Positions 6,694 to 13,689 of a DNA stretch of 14,193 bases are shown here, piece after piece. The notes under the pieces were generated by a model that was not told where the DNA came from, did no database searches, and saw only the letters and a program-made list of their open reading frames with translations. The stretch's first letter is position 1. Each line of letters starts with the position of its first letter. This stretch comes from Thiodiazotropha sp040507245. Its GTDB lineage: Bacteria; Pseudomonadota; Gammaproteobacteria; Chromatiales; Chromatiaceae. The DNA lies in contig JBEVVH010000084.1 in assembly GCA_040507245.1 (NCBI GenBank), forward strand, positions 1 through 14,193. The letters are read 5' to 3'. The position numbers and the translations under genes are program-made.

Positions 6694-7767
6694 TCAGCGG
6701 CGGCTTACGGCCTGATCGATGTATTTTTTGATGGCCGTCTGACCCAGGTCGTCGATGCCGGTGAACTCCATGCGACTGAGCCAGCCGTCCGGGGTTCTCT
6801 GGTTGTGCAGGATGCGTGCGTAGATGTGGCTGCTCTGGGTGCTCATCAATGAGGTCTGAAGGGTGATCCGAATATCCGACAGAGCGGCCAGTTCGATCGG
6901 CAGATAAGCCTGCAGCCCATTGTAGCTCAGGTCAATGGCACGACCCGCGATGCGTTCCGAGGACACTGTTTTCTCCTCGATGGGTTGAAAAACGATGGGA
7001 AAATCCACGCTGATCCTTGGGCTTCGGCGCGCCTCGACCCGGGGGACTTCCAGGGTGCGTGGCCGATGAGTCGCAAGCAGTTCGTATAGGCTGACCGGTT
7101 CCTCCTTACCCTTGACCATTACCTGGTTAGGCTCGGCACATTCAACGAAATCCCGGGCCAGGTCGTGCGAGCGTTCGCTGAGCAGGATCTGCCCCCTCAG
7201 GCTGTAAGCCTCAATACGCGAGGCCAGGTTCACCTCGTCCCCGATCACGGTGTACTCATGGTGCAGTTGGGAGCCGAGTTGCCCCGCCACCACTTCGCCG
7301 GTGTTGATGCCGATGCCCATGAACAGGCGTGGGTGACCACGCTTGATATTTTCCGCATTGATCTCCTGCATGCTGCGCTGCATCTCCACCGCGCAGGCGA
7401 TGGCCCGCTCCAGATCGTCGCTCCTGGATTGGGTCAGGCCGAACAGGGCCATGATCGCGTCTCCCATGAACTTGTCGACGCTGCCGCCGTAGCGGTAGAT
7501 GATTTCGCATATACGGGCGAAATAGAAATTCAGGATCTCGATGATCACGTCCGGTGGGTAGTGTTCGGAGAGGGCGGTGAATCCCCGCAGGTCGGACAGT
7601 AGAATGGTGACCTGCTTGGTCTGGGGTTTGAGCCCCTGACCCGAGGTCTCATCGAGGGTTCGGATGAGGGCCTGATGCAGGCGGCTGCGCTGCTCCGGGT
7701 TGAGATTCTGACCCAGGGATTTGCCGACGGCATCGATGATTCGTTCGATCTCTTCGGCATGTCTCAT
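6694..7767 (-). CDS. Class III adenylate cyclase with C-terminal PilZ domain
   Basis: The 357-residue cytosolic protein has no signal peptide or membrane segment. Residues 1-50 form a short helical lead. Residues 51-230 are a class III nucleotide cyclase domain: metal aspartates D59 (LLSDLRGFTALSE) and D103 (DKFMGDAIMALFG), base-selecting K99 and T173 (YTVIGDEVNLASRIE), and transition-state N180 and R184. The K/T pair predicts ATP as substrate and cAMP as product. Residues about 245-352 look like a PilZ domain with both c-di-GMP motifs: RRSPR (247-251, RxxxR) and DLSYNG (279-284, DxSxxG). The inference is a cyclase controlled by c-di-GMP. The ATG follows GGGAG at eight bases. It has its own promoter and lies between the DegS-type gene and murA, where I would not expect it from related genomes. 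Domain calls are firm; regulation is inferred. Confidence 0.9.
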   Translation of the reverse strand: MRHAEEIERIIDAVGKSLGQNLNPEQRSRLHQALIRTLDETSGQGLKPQTKQVTILLSDLRGFTALSEHYPPDVIIEILNFYFARICEIIYRYGGSVDKFMGDAIMALFGLTQSRSDDLERAIACAVEMQRSMQEINAENIKRGHPRLFMGIGINTGEVVAGQLGSQLHHEYTVIGDEVNLASRIEAYSLRGQILLSERSHDLARDFVECAEPNQVMVKGKEEPVSLYELLATHRPRTLEVPRVEARRSPRISVDFPIVFQPIEEKTVSSERIAGRAIDLSYNGLQAYLPIELAALSDIRITLQTSLMSTQSSHIYARILHNQRTPDGWLSRMEFTGIDDLGQTAIKKYIDQAVSRR

Positions 7768-7834
7768 GAGTCAGGCTCCCGGTCTGAGGATCTGGAGTGT
7801 CCGGGAGTGGGGGGATTGGCGCCGGACTGCTTTG

Positions 7835-7861
7835 ATTATAGCCTGTCGCGGTGGGTGAAAA
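7835..7861 (-). promoter_or_regulatory. Candidate sigma70 promoter for the cyclase-PilZ gene
   Basis: On the minus strand a perfect TATAAT (7840-7835) lies about 68 bases upstream of the ATG. The best -35 is TTTTCA (7861-7856) at a short 15-base spacing. Between this and the DegS-type gene there is a six-base-pair hairpin (CATCCG at 7888-7893, CGGATG at 7902-7907) with no U-run, so read-through from the protease gene is possible. Confidence 0.45.
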
Positions 7862-7927
7862 CCGGAATGATTTCAGTGAATGGCGAGCATCCGTGGGGGT
7901 GCGGATGTGTTTCAGCCCCGATCCGAT

Positions 7928-9091
7928 TTACTTGTCGAACTTCGGCCTTTCCCCCGAGATCGCATAAAGGGTAAACCGGTCACTGCCCCGCCAGCCGCCA
8001 ATCTCTATGCGGCTGCCCGGCGGCTGGCCCGCGATGCGTTGCATCAGATCCTGGGAATTCTTCACCTCGGTGGTGTCGACCTTGGTGATGACGTCACCGG
8101 GGCGCAGGCCGGCCTTGTTGGCGGGGCCGTCCTCCATCACTCCGGTGACCAGGATGCCGGTGTCGATATGCAGTCCGAAGGCCTCGGCGAGCTTATCGGT
8201 CATGTCCTGACCCTGGATGCCGATCCAGCCGCGCACCACCCGCCCGGTCTCGATCAACTGGTGCATGATGCCCTCGGCCAGATCGAAGGGAATGGCGAAG
8301 CCGATACCGTGGGAGCCGCCGGTCTTGGAGAAGATCGCGGTGTTGATACCGATGAGTTCGCCCCGGGCATTGACCAACGCACCGCCGGAATTACCCGGGT
8401 TAATGGCGGCATCGGTCTGGATGAAATTCTCAAAGGTGCTGATGCCGAGGTGGGATCGACCGGTGGCGCTGATGATGCCCATGGTCACGGTCTGGCCGAC
8501 CCCGAAGGGGTTGCCGATGGCCAGCACCACATCTCCCACCTGCTGGCTGCCGGAGTGACCGATGGGGATCGCTGACAGGGGACTGCTGGTGTCGATCTTC
8601 AATACCGCGACATCTGATTCCGCGTCGCTGCCAACCACACTGACACTCACGTTCTGACCATTGGCCAGGACCACTTTGATCTCACTGGCGCCCTCGATCA
8701 CGTGATGGTTGGTGAGCAGGTAGCCGTCATCCGAAACGATCACCCCGGACCCCAGGCTGGTGTCGAGCCGCTGGCGGGTCTTTTCCGGGAGCATGCCGCC
8801 AAACAGGTGTTGCAGAACCGGGTCTGTGAAACGCAGGGCCTGGGATTCCGTGGTGATTTTGGTCGAGAAAATGTTCACAACCGACGGAGCGGCCTTGTCC
8901 ACCGCTTCCGCATAGGAAAAGGGTCCGGCCGGTAACGCTGGTGTCGATGCGGTGGGTGGGGTTTGTTGCAGTGCCTGCACAGGCTCGGGTTTCGCGGGCA
9001 GGATCCGCTCCGGCATCAAATACAAGGCGACGAAAGCACCGGCCAGTCCGGCCGTGAGTGCGGTCAGCAGCAGTGAAAAAAATCTACGCAT
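7928..9091 (-). CDS. DegS/AlgW-type membrane-anchored serine endoprotease (HtrA family)
   Basis: The 387-residue protein has an N-terminal membrane anchor (about residues 5-25), a Pro-rich linker, a trypsin-like protease domain (about 60-280) and a single PDZ domain (about 288-378). The catalytic triad is H130 (TNHHVIEG), D160 (ESDVAVLKI) and S235 (NPGNSGGAL). One PDZ and an uncleaved anchor point to DegS/AlgW rather than the two-PDZ DegP. In E. coli and Pseudomonas these proteases sense misfolded outer-membrane proteins through the PDZ domain and make the first cut in the anti-sigma factor RseA or MucA, releasing the envelope-stress sigma factor. Position next to the murA-his block resembles Pseudomonas algW. 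It is divergent from the Nif3 gene across 80 bases. The Shine-Dalgarno is weak. The choice between the symbols degS and algW is a naming matter. Confidence 0.93.
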   Translation of the reverse strand: MRRFFSLLLTALTAGLAGAFVALYLMPERILPAKPEPVQALQQTPPTASTPALPAGPFSYAEAVDKAAPSVVNIFSTKITTESQALRFTDPVLQHLFGGMLPEKTRQRLDTSLGSGVIVSDDGYLLTNHHVIEGASEIKVVLANGQNVSVSVVGSDAESDVAVLKIDTSSPLSAIPIGHSGSQQVGDVVLAIGNPFGVGQTVTMGIISATGRSHLGISTFENFIQTDAAINPGNSGGALVNARGELIGINTAIFSKTGGSHGIGFAIPFDLAEGIMHQLIETGRVVRGWIGIQGQDMTDKLAEAFGLHIDTGILVTGVMEDGPANKAGLRPGDVITKVDTTEVKNSQDLMQRIAGQPPGSRIEIGGWRGSDRFTLYAISGERPKFDK

Positions 9092-9159
9092 TTACAGAAA
9101 ATCCGGAAAAGACGGATCCAGTGACCCATTCGTCGGGTGAGAATTGCACCGAAGCCCGC

Positions 9160-9165
9160 TACAAT
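9160..9165 (+). promoter_or_regulatory. Candidate -10 element giving a leaderless Nif3 mRNA
   Basis: TACAAT at 9160-9165 would place +1 at 9172, exactly the A of the preferred ATG. There is no good -35 at 16-18 bases. GAGG is only one base before this ATG, too close to serve it as a Shine-Dalgarno. If the downstream ATG at 9184 is used instead, GAGG is 13 bases away. Confidence 0.3.
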
Positions 9166-9171
9166 CGAGGC

Positions 9172-9924
9172 ATGATCGACCTCATGACACTCGAAGCCTA
9201 CTGCAACAACCTGCTCTGCGTCGAGGCATTTGATGATTATTGCCCCAACGGGGTGCAGGTGGAGGCCTCCCGGGAGGTGCGCAAACTGATGGGCGGGGTG
9301 ACCGCGTCCCAGGCACTTATCGAAGCGGCGGAAGCCTGGGGTGCGGATGCCCTGTTGGTGCATCACGGCTACTTCTGGAAGGGTGAGGCGGCTGCCCTGC
9401 GAGGAGTCAAGGGGCAACGTGTCGGAGGTCTGTTTCGCCACGGGATCAGCCTCCTTGCCTACCATCTGCCGCTCGATGCCCACCCTGTGCATGGCAACAA
9501 TCGTCAGCTGGCGGAACGGCTCGGCTTCGCAGGCGCCGAGGCGACCCAGGCGGCGGGAGGGCTGCTTTGGCAGGCTGAGCTGGAATCCCCCATAAGCTCT
9601 CAGCAACTTGGCCTGAGGATCGAGGGGGCGCTGGATCGGCCGCCGTTGCATATTCCCGCCCGGCGTGAGCCCCTGCGACAGGTGGGTTGGTGCACCGGTG
9701 CCGCCCAAAGCTACATCGAGCAGGCCGCTGAGTTGGGCCTGGATGCGTTTATCTCTGGTGAAATCTCTGAGCACACGGTGCATCTGGCGCGGGAACTGGA
9801 CATTCACTATTTCTCCGCCGGCCATCATGCCACGGAGCGTTACGGAGTGGTTTCACTGGGACAACACCTGGCGGAGCAATTCAACCTGGAATGGTGTTTT
9901 ATGGACCTGGATAACCCGGTCTGA
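9172..9924 (+). CDS. Nif3/YbgI-family dinuclear metal-centre protein
   Basis: This 250-residue cytosolic protein belongs to the DUF34/NIF3 family, which forms toroidal hexamers with a two-metal site facing the cavity. Visible ligands correspond to those of E. coli YbgI: H64-H65 (LLVHHGYFWKGE), D102 (YHLPLDAHP), H218 and E222 (SAGHHATERYG). PNGVQVE (25-31) and GVTASQALIEAA (42-53) are also typical. Its biochemical role is unsettled; proposals include metal insertion or binding and a hydrolase activity, so I give none. The frame is open to 9058, but homologues begin near MTLEAY, so ATG 9172 is chosen (ATG 9184 is possible). It is divergent from the DegS-type gene and about 410 bases before petA, as in several gammaproteobacteria. 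Confidence 0.93.
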   Translation: MIDLMTLEAYCNNLLCVEAFDDYCPNGVQVEASREVRKLMGGVTASQALIEAAEAWGADALLVHHGYFWKGEAAALRGVKGQRVGGLFRHGISLLAYHLPLDAHPVHGNNRQLAERLGFAGAEATQAAGGLLWQAELESPISSQQLGLRIEGALDRPPLHIPARREPLRQVGWCTGAAQSYIEQAAELGLDAFISGEISEHTVHLARELDIHYFSAGHHATERYGVVSLGQHLAEQFNLEWCFMDLDNPV

Positions 9925-9963
9925 GCTATCCCGCCAGCCAATCGCCCAGCGGGCGGGGCTAGC
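9925..9963 (+). terminator. Hairpin directly after the Nif3 gene, possible weak terminator
   Basis: GCTATCCCGCC (9925-9935) pairs with GGCGGGGCTAGC (9952-9963) over eleven pairs, including one G-T wobble and one bulged C. It begins immediately after the TGA. It is GC-rich, but the following bases (CTGTTACC) are not a T-run, so intrinsic termination would be inefficient. CGCCC (9943-9947) with GGGCG (9951-9955) is a competing shorter fold. Confidence 0.4.
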
Positions 9964-10336
9964 CTGTTACCAGCGTTTCGAACCCTCCTGGCTTGCTGTT
10001 GAGCCGGACTTGCCATGTGTTCCCGGGATGCAAATGATCAAATGGTCTCAAGGAGATTTGCGTTCGTCTGGAGTTGGCCAAGGTTTTGGTGTTTTGTGAT
10101 TAGCTATTGATTTTAAGTGTATTTCTGTTTTGTGCTGGGCAAATAAAACACACTAAAAAGACAGGGTATATTGGGAAAATGACATCAAACCTCCTTGACC
10201 AGTGCGGCCACATTATGGAGAATGCGCCGTTAATTTTCTCAATTTATGTAAGTATATTCTAATGTCCTTAAAATATGGGCGGGACGGGAACTGCTTTGTT
10301 TTTAACTGCCCATGACAGTAGCCGGGGATAACTAAT
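9964..10336 (+). other. Long AT-rich non-coding region upstream of petA
   Basis: This stretch holds no gene I can support; open frames in it are short or are tails of shadows. It is clearly more AT-rich than its surroundings from about 10080 to 10270. It contains the candidate petA promoter near 10195, a second weak TATATT at 10167-10172, and an inverted pair ATGGGC/GCCCAT about 40-65 bases before petA. I saw no FNR-type TTGAT-N4-ATCAA site. Its length suggests regulated expression of the bc1 operon or a small RNA, but nothing direct shows either. Confidence 0.4.
10195..10223 (+). promoter_or_regulatory. Candidate sigma70 promoter for petABC
   Basis: TTGACC (10195-10200, five of six consensus) is followed after 17 bases by GAGAAT (10218-10223, four of six). 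The start would be near 10230, giving a leader of about 105 bases to petA. It is the best-spaced pair in the upstream region. Confidence 0.35.
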
Positions 10337-10933
10337 ATGAGCGCAGATGGCGTTGATTTGAAAAAGCGGCGTACCCTTACGCTTGCGACCAGTGCAGTCG
10401 GGGCGGTAGGTGCCGGATTTGTGATCTACCCGTTTCTGGCGGCTTGGGCTCCCAGTGAGAAGGCCAAGGCAGCCGGCGCGCCGGTTGAGGCCGATATCGG
10501 CAAGCTCGAGCCCGGGCAGCTGATGCGGGTGAAGTGGCGTGGTAAGCCGGTGTGGATCGTCTACCGGACCGAGCAGAACATTTCCGATCTGCCCAAGTTG
10601 AACGACCGGTTACTGGATCCGGCTTCCGACGACACCGGGCAACAACCCGAATACTGCAAAAACGAGACCCGTTCCACTAAAGAGAAGTATCTGGTGGCCG
10701 TGGGTATCTGCACCCACCTGGGTTGCTCCCCCACCTATCGCCCGGACGTGGCCCCTGAGGACCTGGGTCCGGAATGGCTGGGTGGCTTCTACTGCCCCTG
10801 CCACGGTTCCCGCTTCGATCTGGCCGGTCGGGTCTTTTCCGGCGTACCCGCGCCGAAGAACCTGGAAATTCCCCCCTACCAGTATCTCTCCGACACCAAA
10901 ATCCTGGTCGGTGCCGATGGAGGAGCAGCCTGA
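10337..10933 (+). CDS. petA: Ubiquinol-cytochrome c reductase iron-sulfur (Rieske) subunit
   Basis: This subunit carries the [2Fe-2S] cluster that takes the first electron from ubiquinol at the Qo site of the bc1 complex and passes it to cytochrome c1. The 198-residue product has the two cluster loops CTHLGC (125-130) and CPCHGS (153-158): C125 and C153 bind one iron, H127 and H156 the other, and C130-C155 can form the stabilising disulfide. The N-terminus KKRRTLTLA (9-17) followed by a hydrophobic stretch (about 18-38) fits a twin-arginine signal retained as membrane anchor, with the domain in the periplasm. The ATG follows GGGGA. Its TGA shares one base with the petB ATG. Confidence 0.97.
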   Translation: MSADGVDLKKRRTLTLATSAVGAVGAGFVIYPFLAAWAPSEKAKAAGAPVEADIGKLEPGQLMRVKWRGKPVWIVYRTEQNISDLPKLNDRLLDPASDDTGQQPEYCKNETRSTKEKYLVAVGICTHLGCSPTYRPDVAPEDLGPEWLGGFYCPCHGSRFDLAGRVFSGVPAPKNLEIPPYQYLSDTKILVGADGGAA

Positions 10934-12162
10934 TGAGCGCTATGAAAAATTTTGTCGGCTGGATCGATGACCGTTTCCCGATGACCAAGGTCTGGAACGA
11001 GCATCTGGCCCAGTACTATGCCCCGAAGAACTTCAACTTCTGGTATTTCTTCGGTTCCCTGGCGCTGTTGGTGCTGGTCAACCAGATCCTCACCGGTGTG
11101 TGGCTGGCCATGAGCTACAAGCCTGATGCGGAACTCGCGTTTGGCTCGGTCGAATACATCATGCGTGATGTGGACTGGGGTTGGCTGATCCGCTACATGC
11201 ACTCCACGGGCGCCTCGGCCTTCTTTATCGTGATCTACCTGCACATGTTTCGCGGCCTGATGTACGGTTCCTACCGCAAGCCCCGCGAACTGCTGTGGAT
11301 CATCGGTGTGATCATCTACCTGGCAATGATGGCCACTGCTTTCTTCGGCTATCTGCTGCCTTGGGGCCAGATGTCCTACTGGGGTGCGCAGGTTATCGTC
11401 AACCTGTTCTCCGCAGTTCCGGTGATCGGTCCCGATCTGGGTGTCTGGGTGCGTGGTGACTACGTCATCTCCGACGCAACCCTGAACCGTTTCTTTGCGC
11501 TGCACTTCCTGCTGCCTTTCCTATTGGCGGCCCTGGTGTTCGTCCACATCGTTGCGCTGCATAAAGTGGGTTCCAATAACCCGGATGGTGTCGAGATCAA
11601 GAAGAACAAGGACGAGAACGGCATCCCCAAAGACGGTATCCCGTTCCATCCTTACTATACGGTTAAAGATATCGCGGGCGTCGCCGGCTTCCTGTTCCTG
11701 TTCGCCGCGGTGATTTTCTACGCACCGGAGATGGGCGGCTACTTCCTGGAGCATCCCAACTTTGAACCGGCCAACCCGCTGAAGACCCCGCCGCATATCG
11801 CGCCGGTCTGGTACTTCACCCCCTTCTACGCCATCCTGCGTGCCGTACCCTCGGTGGCCGGATCCGCGTTCCCCGGCGTACTGGCCATGTTCGCCTCCAT
11901 CCTGATCATGTTCTTCCTGCCCTGGCTGGATCGCAGCCCGGTCAAGTCGATCCGTTACAAGGGCATGATCACCAAAGTCATGCTGGGACTGTTCGTGGTC
12001 GACTTCATCATGCTTGGCTATCTGGGGACTCAGGCAACCACTGCGCTCTACACCATACTCGCGCAGGTGGGTACTGCCTTCTATTTTGCCTTCTTCCTGT
12101 TGATGCCTATCTACAGCAAGCTCGACAAAACCCAACCCGTGCCTGAGAGGGTGACCGAATGA
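10933..12162 (+). CDS. petB: Cytochrome b subunit of the bc1 complex
   Basis: Cytochrome b is the membrane core of the bc1 complex and holds the Qo and Qi quinone sites and two b hemes. The 409-residue protein has about eight membrane helices. Heme ligands are H90 and H104 on one helix paired with H191 and H205 on another, each pair 14 apart as in the family. The Qo loop motif reads PVWY (291-294) instead of the mitochondrial PEWY. An N- plus C-terminal single polypeptide (not split b6/subunit IV) is typical for proteobacteria. The ATG at 10933 overlaps the petA stop and follows GGAGG; an in-frame ATG at 10942 is possible. The open frame extends far upstream, but that part is a shadow of petA. 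Confidence 0.97.
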   Translation: MSAMKNFVGWIDDRFPMTKVWNEHLAQYYAPKNFNFWYFFGSLALLVLVNQILTGVWLAMSYKPDAELAFGSVEYIMRDVDWGWLIRYMHSTGASAFFIVIYLHMFRGLMYGSYRKPRELLWIIGVIIYLAMMATAFFGYLLPWGQMSYWGAQVIVNLFSAVPVIGPDLGVWVRGDYVISDATLNRFFALHFLLPFLLAALVFVHIVALHKVGSNNPDGVEIKKNKDENGIPKDGIPFHPYYTVKDIAGVAGFLFLFAAVIFYAPEMGGYFLEHPNFEPANPLKTPPHIAPVWYFTPFYAILRAVPSVAGSAFPGVLAMFASILIMFFLPWLDRSPVKSIRYKGMITKVMLGLFVVDFIMLGYLGTQATTALYTILAQVGTAFYFAFFLLMPIYSKLDKTQPVPERVTE

Positions 12163-12899
12163 AAAAGCTGATTGTTGCATTCTTATTAGCCGCGGCCCCC
12201 ATGCTCGGACTGGCTTCGGGCGCAGGGCCGCATCTCGAAGACGCCAACATCGATCTTGGCGATCAGGCCTCGCTGCAGCGCGGCGCCAAATACTTCGTCA
12301 ACTACTGCCTGAGCTGCCATTCGGCCAAGTATCAGCGCTACAACCGTATGGCGAGGGATCTGGGTCTGAGCGATGAAGAGGTGATCAGCAACCTGATGTT
12401 CACCACCGACAAGATCGGTGACACCATGAAGGTTGCGATGACCGAGGATCAGGGCAATGCCTGGTTCGGTAACGCTCCGCCGGATCTGAGTGTGCTGATT
12501 CGTGCCCGAGGTGTGGATTATATCTACACTTATCTGAAAAGCTTCTACCTGGATGAAAAGCGTCCCTTCGGCGTGAATAACACGGTGTTCCCGGATGTGG
12601 CCATGCCCCATGTGCTGTGGAAGCTGCAGGGTACCCAGAAGGCGGTTTTCAAGACTGAGACGGATGCCCAGGGTAACGAACACGTGACCTTCGAAGGCTT
12701 CGAAACCGTGACTCCGGGAACCTTGAGTGCTGAGGAGTACGATGAGGTAGCTCGCGACCTGACAGCTTTCCTGAGCTATGTCGGCGAGCCGACCCAGATG
12801 GAGAGAAAGCGCCTTGGTGTCTGGGTGCTGCTGTTCATTGCGGTGTTCTTCGTGGTGGCCTATTTGCTCAAGAAAGAGTACTGGAAGGACATTCACTGA
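12159..12899 (+). CDS. petC: Cytochrome c1 subunit of the bc1 complex
   Basis: Cytochrome c1 accepts electrons from the Rieske protein and reduces a soluble or membrane cytochrome c. The 246-residue product has a cleavable signal peptide (about 1-20, LIVAFLLAAAPMLGLASG), the heme-attachment motif CLSCH (50-54), a probable axial methionine M149 in FPDVAMPHVLW, and a C-terminal membrane anchor (about 218-236) followed by KKEYWKDIH. The heme domain is therefore periplasmic. Its ATG overlaps the petB stop as ATGA (12159-12162). A strong terminator follows 53 bases after the stop, closing the petABC operon. Confidence 0.96.
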   Translation: MKKLIVAFLLAAAPMLGLASGAGPHLEDANIDLGDQASLQRGAKYFVNYCLSCHSAKYQRYNRMARDLGLSDEEVISNLMFTTDKIGDTMKVAMTEDQGNAWFGNAPPDLSVLIRARGVDYIYTYLKSFYLDEKRPFGVNNTVFPDVAMPHVLWKLQGTQKAVFKTETDAQGNEHVTFEGFETVTPGTLSAEEYDEVARDLTAFLSYVGEPTQMERKRLGVWVLLFIAVFFVVAYLLKKEYWKDIH

Positions 12900-12941
12900 C
12901 ATCCGTGTGGCGCCTCTTTTGAATGCGCTACGCTGAACTCG

Positions 12942-12972
12942 CTGACAAAAAAGCGCACAGTTGCGGTATACT
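12942..12972 (+). promoter_or_regulatory. Candidate sspA promoter overlapping the petC terminator
   Basis: CTGACA (12942-12947) and TATACT (12967-12972) are good -35 and -10 matches, but the 19-base spacing is long. The -10 falls in the loop and right arm of the terminator hairpin. The start would be near 12979, about 80 bases before sspA. No better pair is apparent in the remaining upstream region. Confidence 0.3.
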
Positions 12973-12985
12973 GTGCGCCTTTTTT
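12953..12985. terminator. Bidirectional rho-independent terminator after petC
   Basis: A perfect nine-base-pair stem, GCGCACAGT (12953-12961) with ACTGTGCGC (12970-12978), encloses an eight-base loop and is followed by six T at 12980-12985. The left arm is preceded by a run of six A, so the structure can also terminate transcripts coming from the other side. Confidence 0.9.
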
Positions 12986-13060
12986 CGTGTGGTAATTTTC
13001 TTGTCCGGCGTTGCGTATGGACTTTTTGGTTGACGCGGACAATTTCGGGAGAGGCAGATA

Positions 13061-13684
13061 ATGGCAGCAGTTGCGAACAAACGCTCGGTGATGACCCTCT
13101 ATTCGGATCCGACCGACCCCTACTGTCACCGGGTCAGACTGGTGCTGGCGGAAAAGAATATCACCTATGAAGTGGAAGATATCGATCCATTGAATGTTCC
13201 GGAAGAGGTGATGGAACTCAATCCCTACGGGACTCTTCCCACTCTGGTTGATCGGGACCTGAAACTCTATGAATCCCCCATCATCATGGAGTACCTGGAC
13301 GAGAGGTTCCCTCATCCACCTCTACTTCCAGTCGATCCGGTGTCGCGTGCCACCTCCCGGTTGCTGATGTACCGGGTAGACAACGGCTGGTATACCCTGA
13401 TGGATATCATTCTCAGCGGCAAGAAAGAGGCGGCTAAGGCGCGCAAGGAATTGCGTGAAAGCCTGATCGCGACTTCCCCGGTGTTCAGTGCCAAACCGTT
13501 TTTCATGAGTGACGAGTTCACCCTTGTTGATTGCGCGATCGCCCCGATGTTGTGGCGCCTCCCTGAACTCGGGGTGGAGCTGCCGGCCAGCGCCAAGGAT
13601 ATCCAGGAATACAGCAAACGACTGTTCGAAAAGGATTCCTTCATCAAGAGTCTTTCCGAAGCGGAACAGGAAATGCGCGGCTGA
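13061..13684 (+). CDS. sspA: Stringent starvation protein A
   Basis: SspA has a glutathione-S-transferase fold without known transferase activity and binds sigma70-RNA polymerase, altering promoter choice during starvation and acid stress and, in pathogens, virulence gene control. The 207-residue product has a thioredoxin-like half (about 9-85) and a helical half. The surface motif P84-H85-P86, which is needed for function in E. coli, is present in ERFPHPPLLPVDP. NPYGTLPTLVD (54-64) is the usual GST-like segment. GAGAGG precedes the ATG at suitable spacing. The gene is separated from petC by a terminator, and sspB follows after five bases. Confidence 0.96.
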   Translation: MAAVANKRSVMTLYSDPTDPYCHRVRLVLAEKNITYEVEDIDPLNVPEEVMELNPYGTLPTLVDRDLKLYESPIIMEYLDERFPHPPLLPVDPVSRATSRLLMYRVDNGWYTLMDIILSGKKEAAKARKELRESLIATSPVFSAKPFFMSDEFTLVDCAIAPMLWRLPELGVELPASAKDIQEYSKRLFEKDSFIKSLSEAEQEMRG

Positions 13685-13689
13685 AAGCC

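Noticed and set aside
7888..7907. CATCCG/CGGATG hairpin after the DegS-type gene as a terminator
   Set aside because: Only six base pairs, GC-rich loop and no T-run on the transcribed strand.
10028..10099. Small 23-codon open frame upstream of petA
   Set aside because: No clear ribosome-binding site, no recognisable product, and such frames occur by chance in AT-rich non-coding sequence.
12909..12933. Imperfect stem GTGGCGC/GCGCTAC just after petC
   Set aside because: Seven pairs including a wobble, an eleven-base loop and no T-run; the terminator 20 bases later is far better.
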